From Clostridiales bacterium (lineage in GTDB: Bacteria; Bacillota; Clostridia; Christensenellales; Borkfalkiaceae): a stretch of DNA of 64,000 bases. Below the pieces are notes generated by a model. It saw only the letters and a list, made by a program, of their open reading frames with translations. It was not told the origin of the DNA and did not search any database. This document shows, in pieces, positions 46,187 to 56,421 of this stretch; position 1 is the stretch's first letter, and each line of letters opens with the position of its first letter. Where the stretch lies: contig SVHH01000003.1 in the NCBI GenBank assembly GCA_015055945.1, positions 124,001 to 188,000 on the forward strand, read 5' to 3'. The position numbers were made by a program, and so were the translations under genes.

Positions 46187-46528
46187 TTAACAATGCCTAT
46201 GTTGCAGTGCTGCTTTTATAATTGAAGCAACGTGCTCGTCAGCAATCGAGTATAAAACTTGGTTTGCTTCTTTTCTAGATTTAATAATCTTGCCGTCTTT
46301 AAGTTTTTTAAGATGTTGTGACGTTGCCGACTGTTTTGCGCCAGTAATTTCGCATATGTGATAAACGCAAAGTTCGCCTTCCATAAGCGCAAGTAAAATC
46401 TTCATTCTACTGTTATCGCCAAGTAAAGAAAAAATTTTGCTAACCGCTTCGACTTGCGCGCCATATTCCCCCGACGCGTTTAACTTTTCTTTTATTCCGT
46501 TGTGTTGATGTGATTCACACTTTTTCAT
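46187..46528 (-). CDS. ArsR/SmtB-family metal-sensing repressor
   Basis: A 113-residue winged-helix repressor. The recognition region is ELCVYHICEITGAKQSATSQHLKKLK. The C-terminal helix reads DEHVASIIKAALQHRHC, with Asp97, His99, His110 and His112 placed much like the alpha-5 zinc site of CzrA. A His/Cys-rich N-terminus (CESHQHN) could add ligands. Metal binding should release it from the operator at 46550-46563 and turn on itself and the efflux ATPase. Zinc is the best guess; cadmium or cobalt cannot be excluded. Confidence 0.92.
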   Translation of the reverse strand: MKKCESHQHNGIKEKLNASGEYGAQVEAVSKIFSLLGDNSRMKILLALMEGELCVYHICEITGAKQSATSQHLKKLKDGKIIKSRKEANQVLYSIADEHVASIIKAALQHRHC

Positions 46529-46549
46529 AAAGCACCTATATTAGTATTT

Positions 46550-46584
46550 GCTAATATATTAGCACAACGGTTAATAAATGTCAA
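46550..46584 (-). promoter_or_regulatory. Promoter and operator of the metal-resistance operon
   Basis: Minus-strand TTGACA (46584-46579) and TAATAT (46561-46556) are 17 bases apart. The perfect palindrome GCTAATATATTAGC (46550-46563) covers the -10 box. A second overlapping dyad, ATATTAG-TATTTG-CTAATAT (46538-46557), lies next to it. Confidence 0.85.
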
Positions 46585-46600
46585 GCGTTTTAATTATGCT

Positions 46601-48079
46601 TTATAAAAGAATACAAATAATTCCGCCGCGGCTTTCGTTAACTATTCGAGTTAAAGTTTTTCTCATTTTGTGCTGCGCTTCTTTGGGCATAGCGGTAAGT
46701 TTACCCGCCAAACCTTCGTTAACTAAATCGTGTAATGATTTACCAAACATATTCGTTTCCCAAATACCTGCTGGATTATCTTCAAATTTAGTCATAATAT
46801 AGTTTATTAAGTCTTCGCCTTGCTTTTCAGTTCCTACGATAGGCGCAACTTCAGTTTCAACATCGACTTTCATTATATGTAAACTGGGCGCTGATGCTTT
46901 TAATTTTACGCCGTATTTACCGCCTTGTTTTACTAAAACAGGCTCTTCTAAATCCATTTCATCAACGGTCGGCAACACCACGCCGTAACCATTTTCATCA
47001 GCATCTAAAAGTGCGTCTTTAATCTTTTGGTAACGTTTCTTTTCGCTTGCAAAAGATTTAATATAACTCATTAAATGGTAATCGTCTTCAATCTCTTCAT
47101 CACATTCGCGCGATAAAACTTTATAAAACAAACCGTCTTTTGGCTTTAATTCATATTCACTTTTACCGCAATCAAGTTTTAATTCTGATAAAGTTACGCC
47201 ATCAAAATTATCGCTTTCTTCAAAAATTGTATCAAGTGCGGGATAATCACGCATTTTTTTGATTGATTTTGAACCTTCCTTAATTCTTTCAATCATTTCA
47301 CAAATTACACTGCTATCGGACGGCAGTGCGCGCATCCATGACGGAATTTTAACGTCAAAAGAACACATAGGAAATTCAAGAAGTACTTTTTCCATAATAG
47401 CACTTATATCTTCCGCGGTCATTGATAAAACGTCCACGCAATGAACTGTTACACCGTGCTTTCTCTCTAATTCGCTTGCAAGTTTTAACGTTGCGTCCGC
47501 GTTGGGCGTTTTTGTGTTTAACACAACGATAAATGGCTTATTTAATCCCTTTAATTCATCAATAACTTTTTCTTCAGCCGCAATATAATTATGGCGCGCA
47601 ATTTCGCCAAAACTGCCGTCGGTTGTTACCACAACCCCAACTGTTGAATACTCGTCGATTACTTTTTTCGTGCCGATAAACGCCGCTTTTTCAAAAGGAA
47701 TTTCCTTATCATCCCAAGGCGTTTTAACTAAGCGGGGTTTTTTATCTTCTTCATGCCCCACCGCACCATCAACTAAATACCCAACGCAATCAACTAGCCT
47801 TACGTTTGCAGATGCTTTGTTCTTAAACTGAACTTTGACAGCGTTTGCAGGTATAAACTTCGGTTGAGTAGTCATAATCGTTTTTCCGTCAGCCGACTGC
47901 GGCATTTCATCGGTTGCAATTTGCTTTTGTAATTTATTACTAATGTTAGGCAGTACTAACTGCTCCATAAATTTACTAATAAAAGTTGACTTACCCGTAC
48001 GCACCGGGCCCACTACGCCTATATAAATATCCCCACCAGTACGCGCAGAAATATCTTTATAGATATTGTATTTTTCCAT
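46601..48079 (-). CDS. spoIVA: Stage IV sporulation protein A
   Basis: A 492-residue ATPase that polymerises on the forespore surface to form the base of the spore coat. The Walker A motif GPVRTGKS is at residues 24-31, and the C-terminal region (GGIICILL end) is as in the family. Length equals that of the B. subtilis protein. The track starts at 48094 with a non-ATG extension. The ATG at 48079 has GGGAGG seven bases upstream. A sigma-E-type promoter lies in the short gap behind plsY. Its presence argues that the organism makes endospores. Confidence 0.96.
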   Translation of the reverse strand: MEKYNIYKDISARTGGDIYIGVVGPVRTGKSTFISKFMEQLVLPNISNKLQKQIATDEMPQSADGKTIMTTQPKFIPANAVKVQFKNKASANVRLVDCVGYLVDGAVGHEEDKKPRLVKTPWDDKEIPFEKAAFIGTKKVIDEYSTVGVVVTTDGSFGEIARHNYIAAEEKVIDELKGLNKPFIVVLNTKTPNADATLKLASELERKHGVTVHCVDVLSMTAEDISAIMEKVLLEFPMCSFDVKIPSWMRALPSDSSVICEMIERIKEGSKSIKKMRDYPALDTIFEESDNFDGVTLSELKLDCGKSEYELKPKDGLFYKVLSRECDEEIEDDYHLMSYIKSFASEKKRYQKIKDALLDADENGYGVVLPTVDEMDLEEPVLVKQGGKYGVKLKASAPSLHIMKVDVETEVAPIVGTEKQGEDLINYIMTKFEDNPAGIWETNMFGKSLHDLVNEGLAGKLTAMPKEAQHKMRKTLTRIVNESRGGIICILL

Positions 48080-48107
48080 AAAAAAACCTCCCATACATTA
48101 CACAAGT

Positions 48108-48136
48108 AATATATGAGAGACTTCTTTGTATTATGA
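48108..48136 (-). promoter_or_regulatory. Sigma-E-type sporulation promoter of spoIVA
   Basis: Minus-strand TCATAAT (48136-48130) and CATATATT (48115-48108) are 14 bases apart, close to the Bacillus/Clostridium sigma-E pattern. The start would fall near 48100, about 8 bases before the GGGAGG site. Confidence 0.65.
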
Positions 48137-48139
48137 AAA

Positions 48140-48889
48140 TTATTTAATTTTTTCCATATCTTGCTTTTCTTGTGCTTTCTTAAGTTTCATCTTAACGACC
48201 ATTTGTTTAATGGACGTGGGATGTTCTTCCCCCGCGAGCATTCTTTCTATATTATGTCTATGCGCAAGCCAAGTAAATAAGCATATTGCAAGAATTAAAA
48301 GATTTGAAACAATATAATACACAAGCGAATTCGTTACCGTATTATATGCAAAAAATAATCTTAACGCGCTACCGATTGCAGGGGGTGTTATAGCAATAAA
48401 CGAGCCCATTGCACCAAATTCAGTAATATAAATGAATACGCCAGCGGCAACGAGCGCCATTATTATTAAAACCGCCCATTCCCAGCCGAAAAGGCTTGAA
48501 CAAACCAAAAATACACCGATAGTCGACGCGATACCCTTCCCGCCTTTAAACTTTAAAAATACGGGATAAATATGACCAAGCACGGCAGATAATCCACAAA
48601 GATATATTGCAAGGTCGCTTACAACAAATTCCGTACCGTAAAAGTAGCTGTCTTTAGTCAAAAAATAAGCAACTAAAGTAGGTATTACACCTTTCATAAT
48701 GTCTAAAAAGAAAGTGAGAAGCCCCGCTTTTAAGCCTAAGTTACGGCTCATATTAAGTGTTCCAGGGTTACCACTACCCACTGCTCTAATATCCACTTTT
48801 TTTGTTTTAGCAATAATTAAAGCCCAATTTAAGTTGCCAATAAGATAACTTGATATAGACAAAATAACAAGCAACCAAAAATTACTCAT
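48140..48889 (-). CDS. plsY: Glycerol-3-phosphate acyltransferase PlsY
   Basis: A 249-residue membrane enzyme that transfers the acyl group of acyl-phosphate to glycerol-3-phosphate, the first step of phospholipid synthesis. The conserved blocks are SGNPGTLNMSRNLG, KFKGGKGIAST near residue 115, and the later membrane helices. It is slightly longer than the usual 190-220 residues because of a C-terminal tail (KMKLKKAQEKQDMEK). Its start overlaps the end of der by 8 bases. Confidence 0.93.
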   Translation of the reverse strand: MSNFWLLVILSISSYLIGNLNWALIIAKTKKVDIRAVGSGNPGTLNMSRNLGLKAGLLTFFLDIMKGVIPTLVAYFLTKDSYFYGTEFVVSDLAIYLCGLSAVLGHIYPVFLKFKGGKGIASTIGVFLVCSSLFGWEWAVLIIMALVAAGVFIYITEFGAMGSFIAITPPAIGSALRLFFAYNTVTNSLVYYIVSNLLILAICLFTWLAHRHNIERMLAGEEHPTSIKQMVVKMKLKKAQEKQDMEKIK

Positions 48890-50198
48890 CTTCGTTATTT
48901 TCCCTTACCATAATTTTAATAGGCGTACCAGAAAAATCATAAGCCTTTCTTATGCAGTTTTCCAAATATCTCTTATACGAGAAGTGCATAATAGACGCGT
49001 CGTTTACGAATAAAATAAAGGTCGGCGGATTTACACCCATTTGTGTTACGTACTTAATTTTCAAACGCTTTCCGTTAACTGACGGCGGTTCATTTGCGCG
49101 AACGCAATCCAAAATCAAGTCGTTAAGTTGACCAGTTGATATTCTTCTAGTAGCGTTTTCAAGAACTTGAACTGACAAATCAAGAATTTTATCCGTTCTT
49201 TGACCAGTTTTTGCTGAAACGTAAATAGGTTTAATATAGTCCATAAATTTGAGTGCTTCAGATAAATCAAAGTTGAATTTATTGATTGTATTCGTATCTT
49301 TTTCAACCAAATCCCACTTATTCATAACGATTACCGAAGGCTTGCCTTGTTCGTGAATATATCCACAAATCTTAACGTCTTGCTCGGTAACTCCTTCGTT
49401 AGCATCAATCATCATAATGCAAACATCCGCACGGCGAATTGCACCGAGTGCACGAAGAACACTGTAATATTCCAAGTCTTCTTCTACGCTTTTCTTCTTT
49501 CTAATACCAGCGGTATCAATAAGAGTGTATTTTTTATCTTTATACATAAAAGGCGTGTCGATAGCATCCCTTGTAGTGCCCGCTATGTCAGACACAATCG
49601 TCCTATCAAACCCTAGTAATTTATTACAAAGGCTTGACTTGCCAGCATTAGGCTTACCAACAACGGCAAGTTTAACTGAATCGTCGTCTTCCTTCTCGCC
49701 TTCTTTATCAAATTTATCAACTACGTCATCTAAAAGTTCGCCTATACCAGTTCCGTGCTCTGCTGAAATGCCAAAAGGTTCACCCAAGCCTAAATTATAG
49801 AACTCATAGAGTTTTTCGGGGTCGTAATTATCGAGTTTGTTAACCGCCAAAACTACTGGCTTACCCGACTTTCTAAGTTTCATTGCAACATCTTCATCAG
49901 ATGCGTTAAGCCCAGTTTTTGCATCGGTAAATAATATGATTACGTCCGCGGTTTCTATTGCGATTTCCGCTTGTTTTTGAATATGTCGCCACATTTGGTC
50001 GGTTGATTTTAATTCAAGCCCACCAGTATCTACAAGCGTAAAGTACTGACCGCACCATTCTGCGTCAGCATAAAGTCTATCCCTAGTTACACCAGGAAAG
50101 TTTTCTACTATTGATATTTTTTTACCGACAACCTTATTAAAAAACGTTGATTTACCAACGTTAGGTCTGCCGACAATTGCTACTAAAGGTTTAGCCAC
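48882..50198 (-). CDS. der: Ribosome-assembly GTPase Der (EngA)
   Basis: A 438-residue protein with two GTPase domains in tandem (GRPNVGKSTFFNKV near the start, GKPNAGKSSLCNKL near residue 183) and a C-terminal KH-like domain. It acts in maturation of the 50S ribosomal subunit. Both domains have intact DTGG or DTAG and NKxD motifs. The der to spoIVA order resembles B. subtilis, but gpsA, usually between them, is absent and plsY stands there. Confidence 0.97.
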   Translation of the reverse strand: MAKPLVAIVGRPNVGKSTFFNKVVGKKISIVENFPGVTRDRLYADAEWCGQYFTLVDTGGLELKSTDQMWRHIQKQAEIAIETADVIILFTDAKTGLNASDEDVAMKLRKSGKPVVLAVNKLDNYDPEKLYEFYNLGLGEPFGISAEHGTGIGELLDDVVDKFDKEGEKEDDDSVKLAVVGKPNAGKSSLCNKLLGFDRTIVSDIAGTTRDAIDTPFMYKDKKYTLIDTAGIRKKKSVEEDLEYYSVLRALGAIRRADVCIMMIDANEGVTEQDVKICGYIHEQGKPSVIVMNKWDLVEKDTNTINKFNFDLSEALKFMDYIKPIYVSAKTGQRTDKILDLSVQVLENATRRISTGQLNDLILDCVRANEPPSVNGKRLKIKYVTQMGVNPPTFILFVNDASIMHFSYKRYLENCIRKAYDFSGTPIKIMVRENNEDE

Positions 50199-50212
50199 TT
50201 AAATTCACGTCC

Positions 50213-51621
<1,409 letters not shown>

Positions 51622-51644
<23 letters not shown>

Positions 51645-52173
51645 TTGCATCATCTTTTTTCTTAAATACTGCGTTCTCATCTAAGAACAAGAAATGTATA
51701 ATTAGCATAATTACGCCGATTGTCAAAAAGGTATCCGCTAAATTAAACACTGGAAAACGATAATTTCCGAAGATAAAACTTAAAAAGTCGGTTACACCGT
51801 TAAACATAAGCCTATCTATAAAGTTACCAACCGTTCCACCAACGACGATAGCCAAAGCGTATTTAAGCCACGTGTAATTCTTCTTGAAAGCGTAAATATA
51901 GAATAAAACGAACAAAACTAGCGCAATGGCGGTTAAAATCTTAAAGAAGATTTGCCCCCAAGAAACACCTGCAAGAAAACTCCATGCAGCACCAGTGTTT
52001 ACCGTATAAGTTAAATAGAAAAAGTTTTCAATGACGGTAATATCATTATCCGCACAAACTTCAGCAAAGTGCTTTTTTGTAACTTGGTCGGCAACCACGC
52101 ACATAAGCATCAACAATACGGGTATGCATTCTAAGATTAGTCTTTTGAATCTATCAGCCCCAGTTCTTTGCAT
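51622..52173 (-). CDS. lspA: Lipoprotein signal peptidase
   Basis: A 183-residue, four-helix membrane aspartyl protease that removes signal peptides from prolipoproteins. The two catalytic aspartates lie in GNFIDRLMF and FNLADTFLTIG, and VADQVTKKHF is the conserved first block. The ribosome binding site GGAGGAG lies within the end of the upstream coiled-coil gene, with which it overlaps by 37 bases. Confidence 0.95.
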
Positions 52174-52721
52174 AACTCCTCCAACTGTAATTCTCCGGGA
52201 TTAAGCACTTCGTCAAGATTAAAGCCGTTATCACCAGTTGCAGCGATATAGTCGTTAATCTTTTCTTGCGGATTAAACTTTTTGCTCTTCCCACCGTCAA
52301 TAATGCTTTCAAGTTCTTCGATAACTTCTTTGGCTTCTTTTTCATATTCGCCGCCAACAAGTTCTTTTAAGCGAAGCGCCTTTTGCACGGGCGGATAAAG
52401 CGGATATTTTTCTTCAAGCATTTGAAAATAATCATCCCACTTTTTAACAAACTCGTTTAATTTTTCAACCGCCGCCAAATACTCTCGTTTTGATTTTTCT
52501 TCTAAGTCAAATGCAGTTTTTTCCGCTCTAAGAAGCATTGATAAAACCAACTTTTCCTTTTGGCTTAAGTTATCATTAAGCGCGTTAAAGGCTCTTATTT
52601 CTTGATTAAGTTTTTTAATAACTTCTTCTTGAGCTTTAATTCTTTTTTCGTATTCTCCCCTATAAGCGTTGATTAAAATTAACACTTCTTTTTTAGAATA
52701 CTTTCCCTTACTGAGTTCCAA
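52137..52721 (-). CDS. Coiled-coil protein, possibly DivIVA-related
   Basis: A 194-residue protein, mostly charged helices. Residues 1-50 (YSKKEVLILINAYRGEYEKRIKAQEEVIKKL) and 60-105 look like coiled coils, which recalls DivIVA-type scaffold proteins, but the N-terminal membrane-binding motif of DivIVA is not clear. No membrane segment or enzyme motif is seen. It sits between the NAPRT gene and lspA, tightly packed. The function is not known. Confidence 0.75.
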   Translation of the reverse strand: MELSKGKYSKKEVLILINAYRGEYEKRIKAQEEVIKKLNQEIRAFNALNDNLSQKEKLVLSMLLRAEKTAFDLEEKSKREYLAAVEKLNEFVKKWDDYFQMLEEKYPLYPPVQKALRLKELVGGEYEKEAKEVIEELESIIDGGKSKKFNPQEKINDYIAATGDNGFNLDEVLNPGELQLEELCKELGLIDSKD

Positions 52722-52733
52722 ATTACTCTCCCT

Positions 52734-54185
52734 TTAGGCGTTTACTTTTGCGCCTCTTATTTTTTCAAGCATATCGCTCTTTAATTCATAAAGCCCGTCA
52801 GATAAGTCAACTTTATATAAATGCGGTCTATCAAGTCTTTTGTATTCATCCCAAAAACTATCAAGTTCTTTCTTTGTGTACTCTTTAATTTCTTTAAGAG
52901 TAGGCATGTTGTAAACAACCTTACCATCTTTAATAACTTCAATTTGCAGAGATCTAAGTTCGTAATTTTCAAACGTAATCTTCTTCCATCTTTCGCTGGG
53001 GTGCGTAAGCGTCAAAGGCTTATCGGTATCAATCTTTTCACCGCGCAAGAAAATAAAGTCGGCTTCAGCCTTACCGCTTGCCTTATCGTATACCCTATAA
53101 ATATTCTTAAACCCAGGATTGGTAATTTTTGCGGTATTATTTGAAAGTTTAATCTTAGGCGTAACGGTGCCGTCCTTATCGATTATTGCTGCAAGTTTAT
53201 AAACGCCACCGAGCGCGGGCATATCAGCACTGGTAATCAATCTAGTACCAACACCCCAAATATCAATTTTTGCACCTTGGTTTTTAAGCGAGTTAATTGA
53301 ATACTCGTCCAAGTCGCCAGATGCACAAATCTTTGCATCGGGATAACCCGCTTTATCAAGCATTTCTCTTGCCTTTTTAGATAAATACGCAAGGTCGCCA
53401 GAGTCAAGACGAATTCCTTTGGGTTTATAGCCTTTCTCTTTTAAGTAATCAAATACTTTAATTGCGTTAGGCACGCCTTTAGTTAAAGTATCGTAAGTGT
53501 CAACGAGTAAAAGTGTGTTTTCCGGATAAACTTTAGCGTATTCCATAAACGCAGTATATTCATCCTTAAAATTCATTACCCAACTGTGTGCATGTGTGCC
53601 TGATACAGGTATATCAAACATTTTACCGGCAAGCACGTTAGAAGTGCTGTTGCAGCCACCTATTACGGCAGCCCTTGCACCGTAAATACCAGCGTCGGGT
53701 GCTTGCGCACGGCGAAGCCCAAATTCTAAAATAGAATCGCCTTTAGCCGCGTAACAAATCTTTGCAGCCTTAGTTGCAATAAGAGTTTGGAAATTCATTA
53801 TGTTAAGAATTGCCGTTTCAATAAGTTGTGCTTGCATTATAGGTGCTTTTACGGTAAGTATAGGTTCACCCGGGAAAACGACCGTACCTTCAGGCACAGC
53901 GTAAATATCACCAGTAAACTTAAAATCTTTTAAGTAGTCTAAAAATTCTTTACTGAAAATTCCAAGGCTATCAAGATATTCAATTTCTTCTTCACCAAAA
54001 TTAAGATTTGTAATGTATTCAACAACTTGCTCTAACCCGCAAGCGAGCGAATAAGTTATCATATCGTTTTGCCTAAAAAATACGTCGAAAACGGCTATCT
54101 CTTCATTTCTTTCGTGTTTAAGATATCCGTTCATCATAGTGAGTTGATATAAGTCTGTAAGTAACGTTAAATTTCTTTGGTTCAT
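52734..54185 (-). CDS. pncB: Nicotinate phosphoribosyltransferase
   Basis: A 483-residue enzyme that joins nicotinate and PRPP to nicotinate mononucleotide in NAD salvage. Family blocks seen include LTDLYQLTMMNGY at the start, FGLRRAQAPDAGIYGARAA, GTHAHSWVM and IRLDSGDLAYLSKKAR. It is the first gene of the run that leads to spoIVA, with its own promoter. The pnuC-like gene at the right edge also belongs to NAD precursor supply. Confidence 0.94.
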   Translation of the reverse strand: MNQRNLTLLTDLYQLTMMNGYLKHERNEEIAVFDVFFRQNDMITYSLACGLEQVVEYITNLNFGEEEIEYLDSLGIFSKEFLDYLKDFKFTGDIYAVPEGTVVFPGEPILTVKAPIMQAQLIETAILNIMNFQTLIATKAAKICYAAKGDSILEFGLRRAQAPDAGIYGARAAVIGGCNSTSNVLAGKMFDIPVSGTHAHSWVMNFKDEYTAFMEYAKVYPENTLLLVDTYDTLTKGVPNAIKVFDYLKEKGYKPKGIRLDSGDLAYLSKKAREMLDKAGYPDAKICASGDLDEYSINSLKNQGAKIDIWGVGTRLITSADMPALGGVYKLAAIIDKDGTVTPKIKLSNNTAKITNPGFKNIYRVYDKASGKAEADFIFLRGEKIDTDKPLTLTHPSERWKKITFENYELRSLQIEVIKDGKVVYNMPTLKEIKEYTKKELDSFWDEYKRLDRPHLYKVDLSDGLYELKSDMLEKIRGAKVNA

Positions 54186-54219
54186 AATGCCCCTTCTTCA
54201 ACAATTTTGATTATATCCT

Positions 54220-54244
54220 ATAATACTCAATTTTGGCGTATTAT
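54220..54244 (-). repeat. Inverted repeat ATAATAC/GTATTAT in the pncB leader
   Basis: ATAATAC (54220-54226) and GTATTAT (54238-54244) flank 11 bases, between the predicted transcription start and the pncB start codon. The same half-sites occur at the mrp promoter with a 4-base centre. Confidence 0.4.
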
Positions 54245-54251
54245 TTCATTA

Positions 54252-54280
54252 AGTATAACACATAAAATTTTTTTTGTAAA
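54252..54280 (-). promoter_or_regulatory. Promoter of pncB and following genes
   Basis: Minus-strand TTTACA (54280-54275) and TATACT (54257-54252), 17 bases apart. Confidence 0.75.
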
Positions 54281-54332
54281 TATAATTTACAAGTTAAAAT
54301 ATATCTAAAAATTCTTTTCGACTAAAAAAACA

Positions 54333-54361
54333 AAAAAACGGCGATACTCTCGCCGTTTTTT
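54333..54361 (-). terminator. Terminator of glmM
   Basis: AAAAAACGGCGA and TCGCCGTTTTTT pair around TACTC, followed on the minus strand by a T run, 15 bases after the glmM stop. Confidence 0.92.
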
Positions 54362-54375
54362 TACTATATTCTCAA

Positions 54376-55695
54376 TTAAACTTCCGCATCAATACGCTTA
54401 ATCAATGCAACCATAACGTTTGCAATCTTTTCGTTTAAGTCGCTGTCTTGACTTTCCACCATTACCCTAACCTTAGGTTCAGTACCAGATGCTCTGATCA
54501 TCATCCTTCCCTTACCTTCAAGTTCTTCGTTATATTTAACGAGTGCTTTACTCATTTCTTCGCTGTTCATAATTTTGAACTTATCTTCAACGATAACGTT
54601 TTTATTCGTTTGGGGATAAAGTTCAACTTGAAGTGCTTTAGACATCGTAGTCTTTTCATTAACCAGCATATTTGCAACTATTATCGCGGTTAATATACCG
54701 TCGCCAGTAGTTGCCAAATCTTTTAGGATTACGTGCCCGCTTTGTTCTCCGCCTAAAGATAAGTCTTTTTCTAAAAGTTTTGCAAGAACGTATTTATCAC
54801 CGATATCCGTACGGATAAAGTCAATGCCTGCTTCTTTTAAGTTCTTTTCAATAGCCATATTCGTGTGGCTTGTGCCAACTGCAGTGTTCTTTTTTAACTT
54901 ACCAAGTTTCTTAAAATATTTTGCAAGCCCACAAATAATTTTATCGCCGTCGACAACTTTTCCTAGTTCATCTACAGCCATAAGTCTATCCGAATCCCCG
55001 TCAAATGCAAAACCGATATCAGCCTTATATCTAAACATTCGCTTAGCAAGGTTTTCTGGGTAAAGCGCGCCACAGTTTTGGTTGATTTTTTCGCCTTCGT
55101 TAGTGCAGTTTGCCGCAATTACGTTTGCACCTAGTTTTCTAAATACGTCGGGTGCAATTCTATGTGCAGCGCCGTGTGCACCGTCAAGCACAATCGTTAG
55201 TCCTTCTAAAGAATTTTCACTTGCGCTTATAAGGTATTCTTTATAGAGTTTAACAAGGTTTAAGTCTTGCTCGTAAGTACCGATATCAGGGTAAGCGTTT
55301 ACGCGTTCTCTAATAAAGCAACGCTCTACCCTTTCTTCTTCTTTATCGCCAAGTTTATAACCGTCGCTATTAAATATTTTAATGCCGTTATATTCGCCGC
55401 TGTTATGTGATGCACTTATAACGATACCGTAATCAAAATTTAGCGTTCTAGTAAGATAAGCAACGCCAGCAGTAGGAACAACGCCCGCGTCGACTACTTT
55501 TGCCCCGCCACTCATAGCGCCACCAGCCACTGCAAGTGTTAGATAAGAATTTGAAACACGCGTATCAGAGCCTATCAAAATCTTAGGTTTTTCTTTTAAT
55601 ATTGAAAGCGCATTACCTATTTTATAAGCGATATTATAACTTAAATCTTCGTTAACCTTGCCCCTTAAGCCGTCAGTACCAAAAAATAAACCCAT
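54376..55695 (-). CDS. glmM: Phosphoglucosamine mutase
   Basis: A 439-residue mutase that converts glucosamine-6-phosphate to glucosamine-1-phosphate for peptidoglycan. The phosphoserine is Ser96 in VISASHNSGEYNG. The metal loop is DGDSDR in FAFDGDSDRLM, and RASGTEPKVRVMVE binds phosphate at the C-terminus. It starts one base behind the GlmU-like gene, so the two proteins are made together for consecutive steps. Confidence 0.96.
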   Translation of the reverse strand: MGLFFGTDGLRGKVNEDLSYNIAYKIGNALSILKEKPKILIGSDTRVSNSYLTLAVAGGAMSGGAKVVDAGVVPTAGVAYLTRTLNFDYGIVISASHNSGEYNGIKIFNSDGYKLGDKEEERVERCFIRERVNAYPDIGTYEQDLNLVKLYKEYLISASENSLEGLTIVLDGAHGAAHRIAPDVFRKLGANVIAANCTNEGEKINQNCGALYPENLAKRMFRYKADIGFAFDGDSDRLMAVDELGKVVDGDKIICGLAKYFKKLGKLKKNTAVGTSHTNMAIEKNLKEAGIDFIRTDIGDKYVLAKLLEKDLSLGGEQSGHVILKDLATTGDGILTAIIVANMLVNEKTTMSKALQVELYPQTNKNVIVEDKFKIMNSEEMSKALVKYNEELEGKGRMMIRASGTEPKVRVMVESQDSDLNEKIANVMVALIKRIDAEV

Positions 55696-55696
55696 T

Positions 55697-56341
55697 TTAC
55701 TTTTTCTCCTTTAAATAAAGATGCGCTCTGTTTTCTTTTATCTCTTGTCTAACCCTACCGATAACAAAGTCGTCAGTTTTAACGTCGTCAGTAACGGTTG
55801 TTCCAGCGCAAATATATGATTTACTTTCAATATTTACGGGTGCAATAATGTTGCAGTTGCTACCTATAAAACACTCATCACCAACAGTTGTTCTATTTTT
55901 AGAGCGTCCGTTATAGTTTACGAATATAGCCCCACAGCCGATATTACAATCTTTACCAATATCAGCGTCCCCTACGTAAGCCAAATGGCTAACCTTACTA
56001 CCTTCGCCAATAACAGCGTTTTTGATTTCAACAAAATTGCCAATTTTTGCCTTATCTTTAATTTCAGCCTTAGGTCTAAGTCTTGCAAAAGGTCCAACCG
56101 AACAATCTTTACCCACAACAGCGTCTTCACAATTACTGCTTGTAACAACCGTGTTTTCACCGATAGTCGTGTTCTTTATATAACACATAGGCATAATAAT
56201 AGCGCCGTCTTTAATAACAGAAGTGCCTTCTATCCTGCAATTTTCATAAATTGTTACGTTGTTGCCGATAGTAACGCCTTTCTCAATAAAAACTGAGCGC
56301 TTATCTTTAATACATAAATTCTTTCCGTGTTTAAACTTCAT
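55697..56341 (-). CDS. GlmU-like acetyltransferase domain only (no uridylyltransferase domain)
   Basis: A 214-residue left-handed beta-helix protein with many hexapeptide repeats (VTIGNNVTIYENCRIEG). It matches the C-terminal half of GlmU: GPFARLRPKAEIKDKAKIGNFVEIK, SHLAYVGDADIG with the catalytic His, and NYNGRSKNRTTVGD. GlmU is normally about 450 residues, with an N-terminal LxxGxGTRM pyrophosphorylase domain; that domain is absent, and no remnant lies upstream. The ATG at 56341 with GGGAG five bases upstream is chosen over the TTG at 56353. It would acetylate glucosamine-1-phosphate made by GlmM; UDP-GlcNAc formation then needs a separate enzyme. Confidence 0.88.
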   Translation of the reverse strand: MKFKHGKNLCIKDKRSVFIEKGVTIGNNVTIYENCRIEGTSVIKDGAIIMPMCYIKNTTIGENTVVTSSNCEDAVVGKDCSVGPFARLRPKAEIKDKAKIGNFVEIKNAVIGEGSKVSHLAYVGDADIGKDCNIGCGAIFVNYNGRSKNRTTVGDECFIGSNCNIIAPVNIESKSYICAGTTVTDDVKTDDFVIGRVRQEIKENRAHLYLKEKK

Positions 56342-56358
56342 AAAAACTCCCAAACTTT

Positions 56359-56388
56359 AACGTGTTTTAACTTTCTTTACAACACGTT
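56359..56388 (-). promoter_or_regulatory. Leader stem-loop of the glmU-like/glmM unit
   Basis: AACGTGTT (56359-56366) and AACACGTT (56381-56388) form an 8-bp stem with a 14-base loop, directly after the predicted transcription start. No terminator run follows. Confidence 0.4.
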
Positions 56389-56392
56389 TTTA

Positions 56393-56421
56393 ATTTTACA
56401 CCATAATTTACGCTTTGTCAA
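56393..56421 (-). promoter_or_regulatory. Promoter of the glmU-like/glmM unit
   Basis: Minus-strand TTGACA (56421-56416) and TAAAAT (56398-56393), 17 bases apart. Confidence 0.75.
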
